The notes under the pieces: model-generated | The model's database searches: none | Seen by the model: the letters and a program-made list of their open reading frames with translations, nothing else | What the model was told of the DNA's origin: nothing | In this document: in pieces, positions 51,856-61,992 of the stretch | How positions within the stretch are numbered: position 1 is the first letter of the stretch | Layout: each line of letters begins with the position of its first letter | Position numbers and translations under genes: made by a program | Assembly: GCF_000732615.1 (NCBI RefSeq) | Contig: NZ_JPGL01000016.1 | Location: 1 to 64,000, forward strand | Direction: 5' to 3' | Source of the DNA: Burkholderia paludis | GTDB lineage: Bacteria > Pseudomonadota > Gammaproteobacteria > Burkholderiales > Burkholderiaceae | DNA: 64,000 nt

Positions 51856-53304
51856 TCATGCGTGCCGGGCGAGCGGGTCGGCATCCGGTGTCGGCGCCGC
51901 CTGCGCGGCGTCGAGCGGATCGTCGAGATCGCGGTTCAGCGTTTCGGGCATCCGCGCCGTCGTGAACAGCGTGATCAGCGTCAGCAGCACCAGGTACGCG
52001 GCGATCGGCACCCACGCGCGCACGCCGGCCGTGTGGTCACCCCCATGCAGCGCGATCACCGTCGCGATGATCGTCGCGCCGACGAGCGGCGCGATCCCGC
52101 CCGCGAGCACCGCCGACACTTCGCGCGAGAACGACACGCCCATGTAGCGGTGACGCGCGCCGAACAGTTCGGGCAGCAGCGCGGCCTGCGCGCCGAGCAT
52201 CCCCCAGTTCGCGAAGCCCTGCGCGACCGAGATCGCGACGACGCTTGCCACCACGTTCCCCTGGCTGAAGATCCACCACACCGGGAACGCGAGCGCGAGT
52301 TGCAGCCACGCGAACGTGCGATACACCCGCACGCGGCCGAAGCGGTCGCTCAGCCGGCCCGCCAGCGGCACCGTGCACGCGCCGACGGTTGCCGCGCACA
52401 CCAGCGCGAGCGCGCCGATCGGCCCCTTCATCCCGATCACGCCCGCGAGATAGCTGACGGCGAGCGCCTGGTAGATCGACGAGCCGCCGTTCTCGGCCAT
52501 CCGCAGGCCGATGCCGATCAGCAACGAGCGCTTCGAATGCTGCACGGCGCTCTTCAGCGGATTCGCCAGTACCTGCGCACGCTTCTCGAGCCGCACGAAG
52601 GTCGGCGACTCGTGCAGCCGCACGCGCATGTAGATCCCGACCGCGACGATCACCGCGCTGAACAGGAACGGCACGCGCCAGCCCCAGCCGTCCGTCACGC
52701 GGTCGAGGTTCGCGAGCAGCAGGAAATAGACGGCGGCCGCGAGCACCGTGCCGAGCTGGATGCCCAGGAACGGCAGCGACGCATAGAAGCCGCGTTTGCC
52801 CGGCGGCGCGTATTCGGTCATCAGCACCGCGGCGCCGGCCTGCTCGGCGCCGGCGCCGAGGCCCTGCAGGATCCGTAGCAGGACGAGCAGCGCGGGGGCC
52901 CAGTAGCCTGCCGTTTCGAAGGTCGGCAGCACGCCGATCAGCGTGCTCGCGACGCCCATCAGCAGCACCGTCGCCGTCAGCACGAACTTGCGGCCGATCC
53001 GGTCGCCGAGCACGCCGAACACAACACCACCGAGCGGGCGCACCGCGAAGCCGACGAAGTAGGTGCCGAAACTCGCGATCAGCCGCATCTCGGCGGTCTG
53101 CCCGGGAAAGAACAGCGGCCCGAACACCAGCGCCGATGCGAGCGTGTACAACGCGAAATCGTAGTATTCAAGCGCGCTGCCCAGCGAGCAGGTCCACGCC
53201 GCGCGGTTGAGCTGCTTGGGGTCGACGCCGCGGCGCTCGACGGTTTCGCCCGGCGCGCCGGAGCCTGCATCGTGCCGCGCGGGCGGCGGGAAAGTGCGGT
53301 CCAT
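51856..53304 (-). CDS. MFS transporter, metabolite:H+ symporter (MHS) family
   Basis: The 482-residue protein has 12 predicted membrane helices and MHS-family motifs SALEYYDFALY, VRPLGGVVFGVLGDRIGRK and LRILQGLGAGAEQAGA. Members import organic acids such as shikimate, 2-oxoglutarate or proline; between idnO and idnD it probably imports the sugar acid. GGAG precedes the ATG. Confidence 0.87.
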   Translation of the reverse strand: MDRTFPPPARHDAGSGAPGETVERRGVDPKQLNRAAWTCSLGSALEYYDFALYTLASALVFGPLFFPGQTAEMRLIASFGTYFVGFAVRPLGGVVFGVLGDRIGRKFVLTATVLLMGVASTLIGVLPTFETAGYWAPALLVLLRILQGLGAGAEQAGAAVLMTEYAPPGKRGFYASLPFLGIQLGTVLAAAVYFLLLANLDRVTDGWGWRVPFLFSAVIVAVGIYMRVRLHESPTFVRLEKRAQVLANPLKSAVQHSKRSLLIGIGLRMAENGGSSIYQALAVSYLAGVIGMKGPIGALALVCAATVGACTVPLAGRLSDRFGRVRVYRTFAWLQLALAFPVWWIFSQGNVVASVVAISVAQGFANWGMLGAQAALLPELFGARHRYMGVSFSREVSAVLAGGIAPLVGATIIATVIALHGGDHTAGVRAWVPIAAYLVLLTLITLFTTARMPETLNRDLDDPLDAAQAAPTPDADPLARHA

Positions 53305-53442
53305 CGTTGTCTCCTGTCTCCTGCTTCCGTTCCGGAACCGGGTCGCGCGATGCGCGCCGGGACATCGGCCCGCTCGTGCGGCGGGCTCTTCTGGGAATTC
53401 GGATGCCGGCCGTGGCCGGCGCGACGGCGCGAACGCCGCCGC

Positions 53443-54216
53443 TCAGACGGCGGCGGTCAGGCCGCCGTCGACGAACAGCGTCTGGCCGTTCACGAAATCG
53501 GATGCGGCCGACGCGAGGAAAATCGCCGCGCCGCACAGCTCGTCGACGCGCCCCCAGCGGCCGGCCGGCGTGCGCTTGCACAGCCAGTCCGAGAACGCCG
53601 CGTCATCGACCAGCGCGCGGTTGAGTTCGGTTTCGAAATAGCCGGGTGCGAGGCCGTTGGCCTGGATGCCGTGGCGCGCCCAGTCGGCGCACATGCCTTT
53701 CGTCAGCATCCGCACAGCGCCCTTGGTCGCCGCATACGGCGCGATCGTCGGCCGCGCAAGCTCGCTCTGCACCGAGCAGATGTTGATGATCTTCCCGCGG
53801 CCGCGCGCGATCATGTGCCGCGCGACGGCCTGCGCGACGTTGAACACGCCGTCGAGGTTCACGCGCATCAGCGCCTGCCAGTCGTCGGGCTCGAACGCGT
53901 CGAGCGGCGCGCGGCGCTGGATGCCCGCGTTGTTCACGAGGATGTCGATCGCGCCGACGCGCGCCTCGAAATCGTCGACCGCCGCACGCACCTGCGCATG
54001 CTCGGCGACGTCGAATACTGCGTAGTCGGCCGTGAAGCCTTCCTCGCGCAGGTGCCGCACGAGCGTCGCGGCCTTCTCCTCATTGCGATCGTTGATGACG
54101 ATCGCGGCGCCGGCTTCGGCCAGCCCGCGGGCGAGCGTCAGCCCGATCCCGCGTCCGGAACCGGTAATCAGTGCGCGGCGGCCGTCGAGGCGGAACCGGT
54201 CAAGCGCGTGGGTCAT
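53443..54216 (-). CDS. idnO: gluconate 5-dehydrogenase (SDR family)
   Basis: IdnO reduces 5-ketogluconate to gluconate. The 257-residue short-chain dehydrogenase has TGSGRGIG at about 18-25, NNAG, and the catalytic Ser/Tyr/Lys (CSVQSELARPTIAPYAATKGA). It heads the idnO-MFS-hydroxyacid dehydrogenase-idnD operon. Its product would be fed to gntK and edd/eda encoded earlier in this window. Confidence 0.88.
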   Translation of the reverse strand: MTHALDRFRLDGRRALITGSGRGIGLTLARGLAEAGAAIVINDRNEEKAATLVRHLREEGFTADYAVFDVAEHAQVRAAVDDFEARVGAIDILVNNAGIQRRAPLDAFEPDDWQALMRVNLDGVFNVAQAVARHMIARGRGKIINICSVQSELARPTIAPYAATKGAVRMLTKGMCADWARHGIQANGLAPGYFETELNRALVDDAAFSDWLCKRTPAGRWGRVDELCGAAIFLASAASDFVNGQTLFVDGGLTAAV

Positions 54217-54327
54217 GCGTGTCTCCTCGTGCCAAGGGAGCCGGCTGCCCGTCGCGGCCGGTCTCGCGTTGACGGTATCTTCGGCCGCCGGCCGGGGGCC
54301 GTGCCAATGGTCTTTTTTGATCCGGTT

Positions 54328-54342
54328 ATCATGAAATCTGAT
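54328..54342. promoter_or_regulatory. LysR-type site between idnO and its regulator
   Basis: ATCATGAAATCTGAT has ATCA/TGAT arms around seven bases and T-N11-A spacing, in the 151-bp gap between divergent idnO and the LysR gene. Confidence 0.5.
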
Positions 54343-54367
54343 TACCGATCTCCCGTACCCGCCGCCC

Positions 54368-55258
54368 ATGGAACTCAAGCAATTGCGCGCCTTCGTCACG
54401 CTCGCGGAAGAGCTGCATTTCGGGCGCGCCGCGCAGCGCCTGTTCATCGTGCAGCCCGCGCTGAGCATGCAGATCAAGGCGCTCGAGGAAGAACTCGGCG
54501 CGCGCCTGTTCGAGCGCGACCGGCACAAGGTCGAGCTGAGCGACACGGGGCGCGTGTTCCTGCCCGAAGCCCGCGCCACGCTGCAGCAGGCCGCGCGCGC
54601 GGAGCAGATGGCGCGGCTGTCGAGCCGCGGCGAGATCGGCACGCTGCGGATCGCGTTCGTGTCGTCGGTGCTGTCCGCGCTGCTGCCGGCCGTGCTGCGC
54701 ACGATGCGCGAGCGCTATCCACTGATCGCGCTCGAACTGAAGGACATGCCGACGCCCGACCAGATCGCCGCGCTGCGCGACCGGCGGATCGACTTCGGGA
54801 TGATCCGGCTGCCGGCCGCCTATGCGGGCATCGACACGCGCGTGGTGCTCGAGGAAGGCTTCGTCGTCGCGCTGCCGCTCGACCATCCGCTGGCCGCACA
54901 CGACGCGATCGCGCCGGCGGCGCTGCGCGGCCAGCCGGCGTTCGTACTCGCGCGCCGCTACGCGCCGGGCTTTCACGACGACATGCTGCTCGCGCTGAGC
55001 CGCGCGGGCACGACGCTCGAGATTGCACAGGAGTTCGGCGAATTCACGACGATGCTGGCGCTCGTCGCGGCGGGGATGGGCATCGGGCTGATCCCGGCGG
55101 AAGCCGCCAGCGCGCTGCCGCCGAACGTGCTCGCGCGGCCGCTCGATCTGGCCGGACACCGCACCGGCATCGGCCTCGCGTGGACCGACCTCGACAGCCC
55201 GCTGAAGCGCGCCTTCGTCGCCGCGCTCGAGCAGGTGACGGCAACGCCGGGGCCCTGA
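54368..55258 (+). CDS. LysR-family regulator of the idn operon
   Basis: The 296-residue protein has the LysR N-terminus MELKQLRAFVTLAEELHFGRAAQRLFIVQPALSMQ and the standard effector domain. It is divergent from idnO, and a T-N11-A palindrome lies between. E. coli uses a LacI-type IdnR instead, so regulator replacement is likely. Confidence 0.9.
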   Translation: MELKQLRAFVTLAEELHFGRAAQRLFIVQPALSMQIKALEEELGARLFERDRHKVELSDTGRVFLPEARATLQQAARAEQMARLSSRGEIGTLRIAFVSSVLSALLPAVLRTMRERYPLIALELKDMPTPDQIAALRDRRIDFGMIRLPAAYAGIDTRVVLEEGFVVALPLDHPLAAHDAIAPAALRGQPAFVLARRYAPGFHDDMLLALSRAGTTLEIAQEFGEFTTMLALVAAGMGIGLIPAEAASALPPNVLARPLDLAGHRTGIGLAWTDLDSPLKRAFVAALEQVTATPGP

Positions 55259-55269
55259 GCCCGGACAAT

Positions 55270-55301
55270 AAAAAAGCCCGGCCGGAAAACCGGGCCGGGC
55301 T
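55270..55301. terminator. terminator between LysR gene and gap
   Basis: AGCCCGGCC/GGCCGGGCT stem with an A-run on its left, giving a T-tail for gap transcripts on the minus strand. Confidence 0.78.
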
Positions 55302-55346
55302 CGTTCGCCGCGCAGGCCGCCTGGCGGCGGCTGCGCAACGCGGCGA

Positions 55347-56357
55347 TTACTTCGCGTTCGCGAACGCGACTGCCGTATCCAGCATGCGGTTCGAGAAACC
55401 CCACTCGTTGTCGTACCAGCTCGACACCTTGACGAGGCGGCCCGACACCTTGGTCAGCGTCGCGTCGAACGTCGACGAAGCCGGGTTGTGGTTGAAGTCG
55501 ATCGACACCAGCGGTGCGTCGTTGTAGCCGAGGATGCCCTTCAGCGCGCCTTCCGATGCTTCCTTCATGATCGCGTTGACTTCCTCGACCGTCGTGTCGC
55601 GCTTGGCGATGAACGACAGGTCGACGACCGACACGTTGATCGTCGGGACGCGGATCGCGTAGCCGTCGAGCTTGCCGTTCAGTTCCGGCAGCACGAGGCC
55701 GACGGCCGACGCAGCGCCCGTCTTCGTCGGGATCTGGCTGTGGGTCGCCGAACGCGCACGGCGCAGGTCTTCGTGATAGACGTCCGTCAGCACCTGGTCG
55801 TTCGTGTACGCGTGGATCGTCGTCATCAGGCCGGTTTCGAGGCCGATCTTGTCGTTCAGCGGCTTGACGAGCGGTGCGAGGCAGTTCGTCGTGCACGATG
55901 CGTTCGAGATGACCGTGTGCTCGGCCTTCAGCACGTTGTGGTTCACGCCGTAGACGATCGTTGCGTCGACGTCCTTGCCGCCCGGCGCCGAGATGATCAC
56001 CTTCTTCGCGCCGCCCTTCAGGTGCGCGCTGGCCTTTTCCTTGGTCGTGAAGAAGCCCGTGCATTCCATCACGACGTCGACGCCCAGCTCGCCCCACGGC
56101 AGTTCGGCCGGGTTGCGGTTCGCCAGCACGCGGATCTTGTCGCCGTTCACGACGAGGTAATCGCCGTCGACCGACACTTCGCCCGGGAACTTGCCGTGCG
56201 CGGTGTCGTACTGGGTCAGGTGCGCGTTGGTCTTCGCATCGCCCAGGTCGTTGATCGCGACGATCTCGAGATCGTGCTTCTTGCCGTTTTCATAGAACGC
56301 GCGCAGCGTGTTGCGGCCGATACGGCCGTAGCCGTTGATTGCGACGCGAATCGTCAT
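55347..56357 (-). CDS. gap: glyceraldehyde-3-phosphate dehydrogenase
   Basis: Type I GAPDH, 336 residues, with NAD-binding [10 protein letters not shown] at the N-terminus and catalytic Cys in [12 protein letters not shown] near residue 155, partner His later in HSQIPTKTG-type context. The start ATGACGATTCGTG has AGGAG upstream. It follows tkt by 87 bp; the two are commonly adjacent in beta-proteobacteria. Confidence 0.97.
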   Translation of the reverse strand: MTIRVAINGYGRIGRNTLRAFYENGKKHDLEIVAINDLGDAKTNAHLTQYDTAHGKFPGEVSVDGDYLVVNGDKIRVLANRNPAELPWGELGVDVVMECTGFFTTKEKASAHLKGGAKKVIISAPGGKDVDATIVYGVNHNVLKAEHTVISNASCTTNCLAPLVKPLNDKIGLETGLMTTIHAYTNDQVLTDVYHEDLRRARSATHSQIPTKTGAASAVGLVLPELNGKLDGYAIRVPTINVSVVDLSFIAKRDTTVEEVNAIMKEASEGALKGILGYNDAPLVSIDFNHNPASSTFDATLTKVSGRLVKVSSWYDNEWGFSNRMLDTAVAFANAK

Positions 56358-56444
56358 GGTCTATCTCCTGATGGCTGAAAAAATTCGTTTCGTGCAGCTT
56401 CACGGTGCGACGCGCGCGAGGGGTGGCGCGCGTCGCGTAGGTTC

Positions 56445-58472
56445 TCAGGCCAGCACGGCCTTCGCGGTTTCGACGACGTGCTCGACGGTGAAGCCGAAGT
56501 GCTTGAACAGCACGCCGGCCGGCGCCGATTCGCCGAACGTGTCGATCCCGACGACGCCGCCTTCGAGGCCGACGTACTTGTGCCAGAAGGCCGTCACGCC
56601 CGCTTCGATCGCGACGCGGCGCACGCCGTGCGGCAGCACGCGTTCGCGGTATTCGGCGTCCTGGCGGTCGAACACGTTGGTCGACGGCATCGACACGACG
56701 CGGGCCGCGATGCCCTGCTGCGCGAGCGGCTCGACGGCCTTCATCGCGAGTTCGACTTCCGAGCCCGTCGCGATCAGGATGATCTTGCGCGCGACGATCT
56801 CTTCGTCCCAGTCCTTCAGCACGTAGCCGCCCTTGTCGATGTTCGCGATCTGCGCATCGGTACGCGGGTTGAACGCGAGGTTCTGGCGGCTGAAGATCAG
56901 GCTCGACGGACGGTCTGCGGCAACTGCGTGGGTCCACGCGACGGCCGTCTCGACCGTGTCGGCCGGACGCCACACGTCGTGGTTCGGGATCAGGCGCAGG
57001 CTCGACACGTGCTCGATCGACTGGTGCGTCGGGCCGTCTTCGCCGAGGCCGATCGAATCGTGCGTGAACACGAAGATCGACGGCACCTTCATCAGCGCGG
57101 CCACGCGCAGCGCGTTGCGGCTGTAGTCGGAGAACGTCAGGAACGTGCCGCCGAACGGCTTGTGGCCGCCATGCAGCGCGAGGCCGTTGATCGCGGCGCT
57201 CATGCCGAATTCGCGCACGCCGTAGTTGATGTGGTTGCCGAGCGCGACGCCCGGGCCTTGCGGATTCGCGCGGACGGCCTTCGAGGCCTTCCAGTTGGTC
57301 AGGTTCGAGCCGGTCAGGTCGGCCGAGCCGCCGAGCAGTTCCGGCAGTGCGGCGGCCAGGCCTTCGATCGCCTGCTGCGACGCCTTGCGGGTCGCCACCG
57401 TCTCGCCGCGCTCGTTCGCGCCGGCGATGATCGCCGCGGCCTTTTCGGCCCAGTCGGCCGGCAGCGCGTTGGCCATCCGGCGCTCGAATTCGGCCGCTTC
57501 CGCCGGGAACTGCGCGCGATACTGCGCGAACGTCGCATCCCATTCGGTTTCCGCGTGCTTGCCGGCTTCCTTCGCGTCCCACGCCGCATAGACTTCCTGC
57601 GGAATCACGAACGGCGCCCAGGTCCAGCCGAGCGCTTCGCGCGTCTTCGCGATTTCTTCCGCGCCGAGCGCCGCGCCGTGCACGTCGTGGCCGCCGGCCT
57701 TGGTTGCCGCGCCCTGGCCGATCACCGTCTTGCAGCAGATCAGCGTCGGCTTGTCCGACAGCTTCGCCTTCGCGATGGCCGCGTCGACCGCGTCGACGTC
57801 ATGGCCGTTCACGTTCGGGATCACGTTCCAGCCGTACGCTTCGAAGCGCTTCGGCGTGTCGTCGTGGAACCAGTTCACGACGTCGCCGTCGATCGAGATG
57901 CCGTTGTCGTCGTACAGCGCGATCAGCTTGTTCAGCTTCAGCGTGCCGGCGAGCGAGCAGGCTTCGTGCGAGATGCCTTCCATCAGGCAGCCGTCGCCGA
58001 GGAACACGTACGTGTGGTGATCGACGATCTTCGCGCCGTCGCGGTTGAATTCGTCCGCCATCAGCGCTTCGCCGAGCGCCATGCCGACCGCGTTCGCGAG
58101 GCCCTGGCCGAGCGGGCCGGTGGTCGTCTCGACCCCCGGCGTGATGCCGTACTCCGGGTGACCCGGCGTCTTCGAGTGCAGCTGGCGGAAGTTCTTCAGC
58201 TCTTCCATCGGCAGGTCGTAGCCGGTCAGGTGCAGCAGCGCGTACAGCAGCATCGAGCCATGGCCGTTCGACAGCACGAAGCGGTCGCGGTCCGCCCAGT
58301 GCGGATTCGTCGGGTTGTGCTTCAGGTGGCGCGACCAGAGCGCGACGCCGATTTCGGCCATGCCCATCGGCATGCCGGGGTGGCCGGAGTTCGCTTGCTG
58401 GACGGCATCCATCGCGAGCGCGCGGATCGCGTTGGCCATCAGGGTGGTAGAGGCGGGAGACGAAGTCGTCAT
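56445..58472 (-). CDS. tkt: transketolase
   Basis: Transketolase links the pentose phosphate path and glycolysis, using thiamine diphosphate. The 675-residue protein has the ThDP motif [13 protein letters not shown]..., [11 protein letters not shown], and the C-terminal [11 protein letters not shown] at 58472 (MTTSSPAST) is preferred; the longer frame to 58676 is unsupported. Divergent from speE. Confidence 0.96.
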   Translation of the reverse strand: MTTSSPASTTLMANAIRALAMDAVQQANSGHPGMPMGMAEIGVALWSRHLKHNPTNPHWADRDRFVLSNGHGSMLLYALLHLTGYDLPMEELKNFRQLHSKTPGHPEYGITPGVETTTGPLGQGLANAVGMALGEALMADEFNRDGAKIVDHHTYVFLGDGCLMEGISHEACSLAGTLKLNKLIALYDDNGISIDGDVVNWFHDDTPKRFEAYGWNVIPNVNGHDVDAVDAAIAKAKLSDKPTLICCKTVIGQGAATKAGGHDVHGAALGAEEIAKTREALGWTWAPFVIPQEVYAAWDAKEAGKHAETEWDATFAQYRAQFPAEAAEFERRMANALPADWAEKAAAIIAGANERGETVATRKASQQAIEGLAAALPELLGGSADLTGSNLTNWKASKAVRANPQGPGVALGNHINYGVREFGMSAAINGLALHGGHKPFGGTFLTFSDYSRNALRVAALMKVPSIFVFTHDSIGLGEDGPTHQSIEHVSSLRLIPNHDVWRPADTVETAVAWTHAVAADRPSSLIFSRQNLAFNPRTDAQIANIDKGGYVLKDWDEEIVARKIILIATGSEVELAMKAVEPLAQQGIAARVVSMPSTNVFDRQDAEYRERVLPHGVRRVAIEAGVTAFWHKYVGLEGGVVGIDTFGESAPAGVLFKHFGFTVEHVVETAKAVLA

Positions 58473-58665
58473 GTCGAGTCCGGAGAACGAGTCGAGGAAA
58501 CGGGGCACGGCGGCATCCGGAAGCTCGGGCGTCGATCGTTCCCGGCGCGCGGTGCGGCGCCTGACGGACGCGAAGCGGACGGAGCCTACGGACGAGGCTG
58601 CAAAGCTCGACATTTTAACAGATGGGCTGACATTTCCCTTGTCCGCGCCTAGTGTTCCGGCACGG

Positions 58666-58695
58666 TTTTCAGCCAAACCGCACGCCTCCTATAAT
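58666..58695 (+). promoter_or_regulatory. speE promoter
   Basis: TATAAT at 58690-58695 with TTTTCA 18 bp upstream (58666-58671) gives a start near 58702 and a short leader before the GTG of speE. Confidence 0.55.
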
Positions 58696-58732
58696 TCAGG
58701 CGTCGGAACTGCCTGCCCCCAACGGCCCGCCC

Positions 58733-59590
58733 GTGAGCACCACGCTACTTTTCCACCCTACGCCCGACGCCACCTACGGGTTCCCGAACGCCCGGCGGCT
58801 CGCGCACGTCGCGTCCCCGCACCAGCGGATCGAAGTCTGGGAAACCCCGCAGCTCGGCCGCCTGTTCACGCTGGACGGCCGGCCGATGACGTCGGTCGGC
58901 GACGAGTACGTCTACCACGAGTGCATGACGCACCCGGCCGCGCTCGCGCACCCGTCGCCGCGCCGGGCGCTCGTGCTCGGCGGCGGCGACGGCGGCGCGG
59001 CGCGCCAGTTGCTCAAGCATGCATGCATCGAGCGGATCGTGGTCGCGGAACTCGACGACGAAGTGATCGGGATGGCGCGCCGCTATCTCGACGACGTGCA
59101 CCAGGGCGCGCTCGACGATCCGCGCGTCGAGGTCGTGATCGGCGACGCCGCGCATTTCGTCGAGTCGACCGTCGAGCATTTCGATCTCGTCGTGTTCGAC
59201 CTCACGCCGCCCGATTCGCCGGCGGCCGGCCTCTATACGCGCGCGTTCTACGCACGGCTCAAGCGGATCCTCGCGCCGTGCGGCGCGATCTCGATGCACC
59301 TCGGCTCGCCGGTGTTCCACGCGGCGCGGATCGCCGCGCTGCTCGACGACCTGCGCGCGAGCTTCGCGGTCGTCGATCCGCTGTCCGCACACGTGCCGCT
59401 GTACGGCTCGCAGTGGCTGATGGCGATCGCGAGCGACACGCTCGACGCCGCCGCGCTGTTCGCGCACGACATCGACGACCGGCTCGCCGCCCGCCACGTC
59501 CAGGGTTTGCGCTACTACGACGCGCGGCTGCATGCGTCCCTCTTTGCCCTGCCGCGCGCGCTGCGCGATACACTGGGCGTCCGCCGCTAG
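58733..59590 (+). CDS. speE: polyamine aminopropyltransferase (spermidine synthase)
   Basis: SpeE transfers aminopropyl groups from decarboxylated SAM to putrescine. The 285-residue protein has LGGGDGGAARQLLKH (SAM-binding), VVAELDDEVIGMARR and VVFDLTPPDSP in the usual order. Start is GTG at 58733. Divergent from tkt; gene speD is not in this window. Confidence 0.9.
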   Translation: MSTTLLFHPTPDATYGFPNARRLAHVASPHQRIEVWETPQLGRLFTLDGRPMTSVGDEYVYHECMTHPAALAHPSPRRALVLGGGDGGAARQLLKHACIERIVVAELDDEVIGMARRYLDDVHQGALDDPRVEVVIGDAAHFVESTVEHFDLVVFDLTPPDSPAAGLYTRAFYARLKRILAPCGAISMHLGSPVFHAARIAALLDDLRASFAVVDPLSAHVPLYGSQWLMAIASDTLDAAALFAHDIDDRLAARHVQGLRYYDARLHASLFALPRALRDTLGVRR

Positions 59591-59754
59591 GCGGCCCGGG
59601 CCGCCACACCGCACCGCGGCACTGCCGCACCGCGCCATCGCGGCGTCGCCGGATGTGCGATGCGCGGCACCGGAGCGAACACGCGGCGCCCCCTGAACGA
59701 ACGCCTGGGCACGGAATCGAAGCAAGCGCCGAAGCGCCAACACAGGAGATTTTC

Positions 59755-60171
59755 ATGACCGATCCACGTCCGGCCAACGTGCCTTGGTTGACACCCTACC
59801 TGGCCGTACGCAACGCGCGCGCCGCCATCGAGTTCTTCAAGGCCGCATTCGGCTTCGAGTTGCGCGACCTGCACGACGAAGACGGCGCGATCATGCACGT
59901 CGAGATGGCCTATCGCGGCCAGCTGATCGTGATGTTCGCGCCCGAGGGCGCGTTCGGTTCGACCGCGCTCACGCCGAAAAGCGCGAACGCCACCGCACCG
60001 CAATCCTTCTATTTGTATGTCGACGACGTCGACGCCACGTGGCAGCGCGCGCTCGACGCGGGCGCCCGGTCGCTGACCGCGCCGCAGGACCAGTTCTGGG
60101 GCGACCGCTTCGCGCAGATCGAGGATCTCGACGGCTACCGATGGGCCCTCGGGCGCCGTCTCGACACATGA
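59755..60171 (+). CDS. VOC family protein
   Basis: The 138-residue protein has the vicinal-oxygen-chelate fold: a beta-alpha-beta-beta-beta repeat seen as TPYLAVRNARAAIEFFKAAFGFE and FYLYVDDVDATWQRALDAGA, with HVEM as a metal-ligand candidate. Members include glyoxalases and antibiotic-binding proteins; the substrate is unknown. AGGAGA precedes the ATG. It overlaps rsmE by four bases. Confidence 0.85.
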   Translation: MTDPRPANVPWLTPYLAVRNARAAIEFFKAAFGFELRDLHDEDGAIMHVEMAYRGQLIVMFAPEGAFGSTALTPKSANATAPQSFYLYVDDVDATWQRALDAGARSLTAPQDQFWGDRFAQIEDLDGYRWALGRRLDT

Positions 60172-60956
60172 ACGACACAGTGACACGCATGACCGAAGCC
60201 ACCACCACCGCGGCCGTGCCGCGCTTTTTCGTCGACGCCGCGCTGCGCGCCGACGCCACGCTCGCGCTGCCGGCCGACGTCGCGCGCCACGCGCAGGTGC
60301 TGCGCCTGCAGCCCGGCGACGCACTCGCGCTGTTCGACGGCACGGGCGGCCAGTACCGCGCACGACTCGTCGAGATCGACAAGCGCAGCGCGCTCGCGCA
60401 GATCGACACATTCGAGCCGGCCGAGGCCGAGCCGCCCTATCGCGTGACGCTCGCGCAAGGCATCGCCGGCGGCGACAAGATGGACTGGGTGATCGAGAAG
60501 GCCGTCGAGCTGGGCGTCGCGGCGGTCGTGCCGCTGTCGACCGCGCGCGGCGTCGTGAAGCTCGCCGGCGAACGCGCGGACAAGCGCGTCGCACACTGGC
60601 GCGGCGTCGTGCGCGCGTCATGCGAACAATGCGGGCGCAACCGGGTGCCCGACGTCGCCGCGATAGCCGGCTTCCATGCGTGGCTCGATGCGCTGCCGGC
60701 CGCGCCGGCCGACGGCGAGTTGCGGCTGCTTCTGTCGCCGCGTGCCAGCATCCCGTTCGCATCGCTGCCCGACGCGCCGCCCGCGGCAACTGTCACGCTG
60801 CTGATCGGGCCCGAAGGCGGGCTGTCGCCCGACGAAGAAAACGCGGCGCGGGCGCGCGGCTTCACCGCGCTGTCGCTCGGGCCCCGCGTGCTGCGCACCG
60901 AGACGGCGGGCGCCGCCGTGCTCGCGGCACTCGCGGCGCGCTGGGGCGGGTGGTAA
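60168..60956 (+). CDS. rsmE: 16S rRNA m3U1498 methyltransferase
   Basis: RsmE methylates U1498 of 16S rRNA. The 262-residue protein has the PUA-like N-terminal part and SPOUT knot with LLIGPEGGLSPDEENAAR and LRTETAGAAVLAALAARWG. The ATG at 60168 overlaps the VOC stop (ATGA); an in-frame ATG at 60189 would remove seven residues. Confidence 0.93.
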   Translation: MNDTVTRMTEATTTAAVPRFFVDAALRADATLALPADVARHAQVLRLQPGDALALFDGTGGQYRARLVEIDKRSALAQIDTFEPAEAEPPYRVTLAQGIAGGDKMDWVIEKAVELGVAAVVPLSTARGVVKLAGERADKRVAHWRGVVRASCEQCGRNRVPDVAAIAGFHAWLDALPAAPADGELRLLLSPRASIPFASLPDAPPAATVTLLIGPEGGLSPDEENAARARGFTALSLGPRVLRTETAGAAVLAALAARWGGW

Positions 60957-61079
60957 CGAACGGGCCGTGCCTCCGCCCGGCGGTGCGGCACGCGCCCGCC
61001 CTCGATCCCGCAATGCGCGGGATCCTGCCGGCCGCCCCGCCGGCAAGCGGTGTGCGGCGGCGCCGCGATGTATCGCGCC

Positions 61080-61784
61080 TTACCTGTCGGCCGGCGCACC
61101 ATCCGGCATCGAATCCCGCAACGCGTCGATCACCGGCATCAGCACGTCTTCGGGGCTACCGGTCGTCCAGCCGCCGTCGAGGCTGTACACATCGATCTTG
61201 CCCGTCACCGGCAGCGTGACCGGTGCGTCGTCCAGAACCTGCGCGAGACCGGTCAGGACCGCCTTGAACGCGGCAATGCGCGCCGCATCGTTCTTCAGGC
61301 GTCGATCGGGGCCCAGTCTGGCCTCCAGCGCCTTCCCGCCCGGCCCGGCATTCGCCACGCGGCAGGCGAATTCGACGGTCGCGACCGTTGCGCCGGCGAC
61401 CGCCGGGTTCGGCCGTTGCGATGCCCCGGTCGCCTCGCACGCCGACCGGTTGATCGCGCGCTGATAGGCCGCGGCCATGGTCTCGGCCGACGGACGCAAT
61501 GCGGCGCCGACCTTCGGCGGCATCGACGCGAGCACGCCGCTGGCCAGATTCTTTCGCAACGACTCGCCGAGCTTCGACAGAACGTCGACGTCGAGCGCGT
61601 CCTTCCCGCCGTAACTCGCGCGGACCGCATCGTTGAATGCGCGGGCCTTCGACATGTCGCCGTTGACGAATGCGCCGATGTAAAGGTCGACGGTCTGCTC
61701 GGGCGTCAGCGGCGCGGCGTGCGCGACACCCGCCGCAGCCAGCAGGGACAGCACGGCGGCGCGTGCGGAACGGGAAATGCTCAT
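61080..61784 (-). CDS. secreted protein of unknown function
   Basis: The 234-residue protein has a signal peptide (MSISRSARAAVLSLLAAAGVAHA, cleavage after 23) and then an alpha-helical region with TPEQTVDLYIGAFVNGDMSKARAFND, reminiscent of SnoaL- or NTF2-like openings, but I do not recognise the family. One Cys pair (CEATGASQ...FAC) may be disulfide-bonded. It is upstream of nothing in its direction and convergent with rsmE. No function assigned. Confidence 0.7.
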   Translation of the reverse strand: MSISRSARAAVLSLLAAAGVAHAAPLTPEQTVDLYIGAFVNGDMSKARAFNDAVRASYGGKDALDVDVLSKLGESLRKNLASGVLASMPPKVGAALRPSAETMAAAYQRAINRSACEATGASQRPNPAVAGATVATVEFACRVANAGPGGKALEARLGPDRRLKNDAARIAAFKAVLTGLAQVLDDAPVTLPVTGKIDVYSLDGGWTTGSPEDVLMPVIDALRDSMPDGAPADR

Positions 61785-61936
61785 GGGAAGACAGCCCTCT
61801 CTCGATGGTTTGTTTTGAGTGCCCGATGCGGCGGCCGCAGCCAGGCTGACCGGGATTGTCGCGAAAAAAAGGGGGCCGATGAAAGACCGGGGCCGGCCTG
61901 CGCCACGCCACGCCAGCGCGCGCGCCGTACGCGCGC

Positions 61937-61961
61937 AAAAAAGCCCGCTCGAAGCGGGCTT
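61937..61961. terminator. terminator after barstar gene
   Basis: AAGCCCGCT/AGCGGGCTT stem with CGA loop and an A-run giving a T-tail on the minus strand, just past the barstar stop. Confidence 0.8.
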
Positions 61962-61992
61962 CTTGCCGGATCGGCCGCGGGCCGATGCGGGC

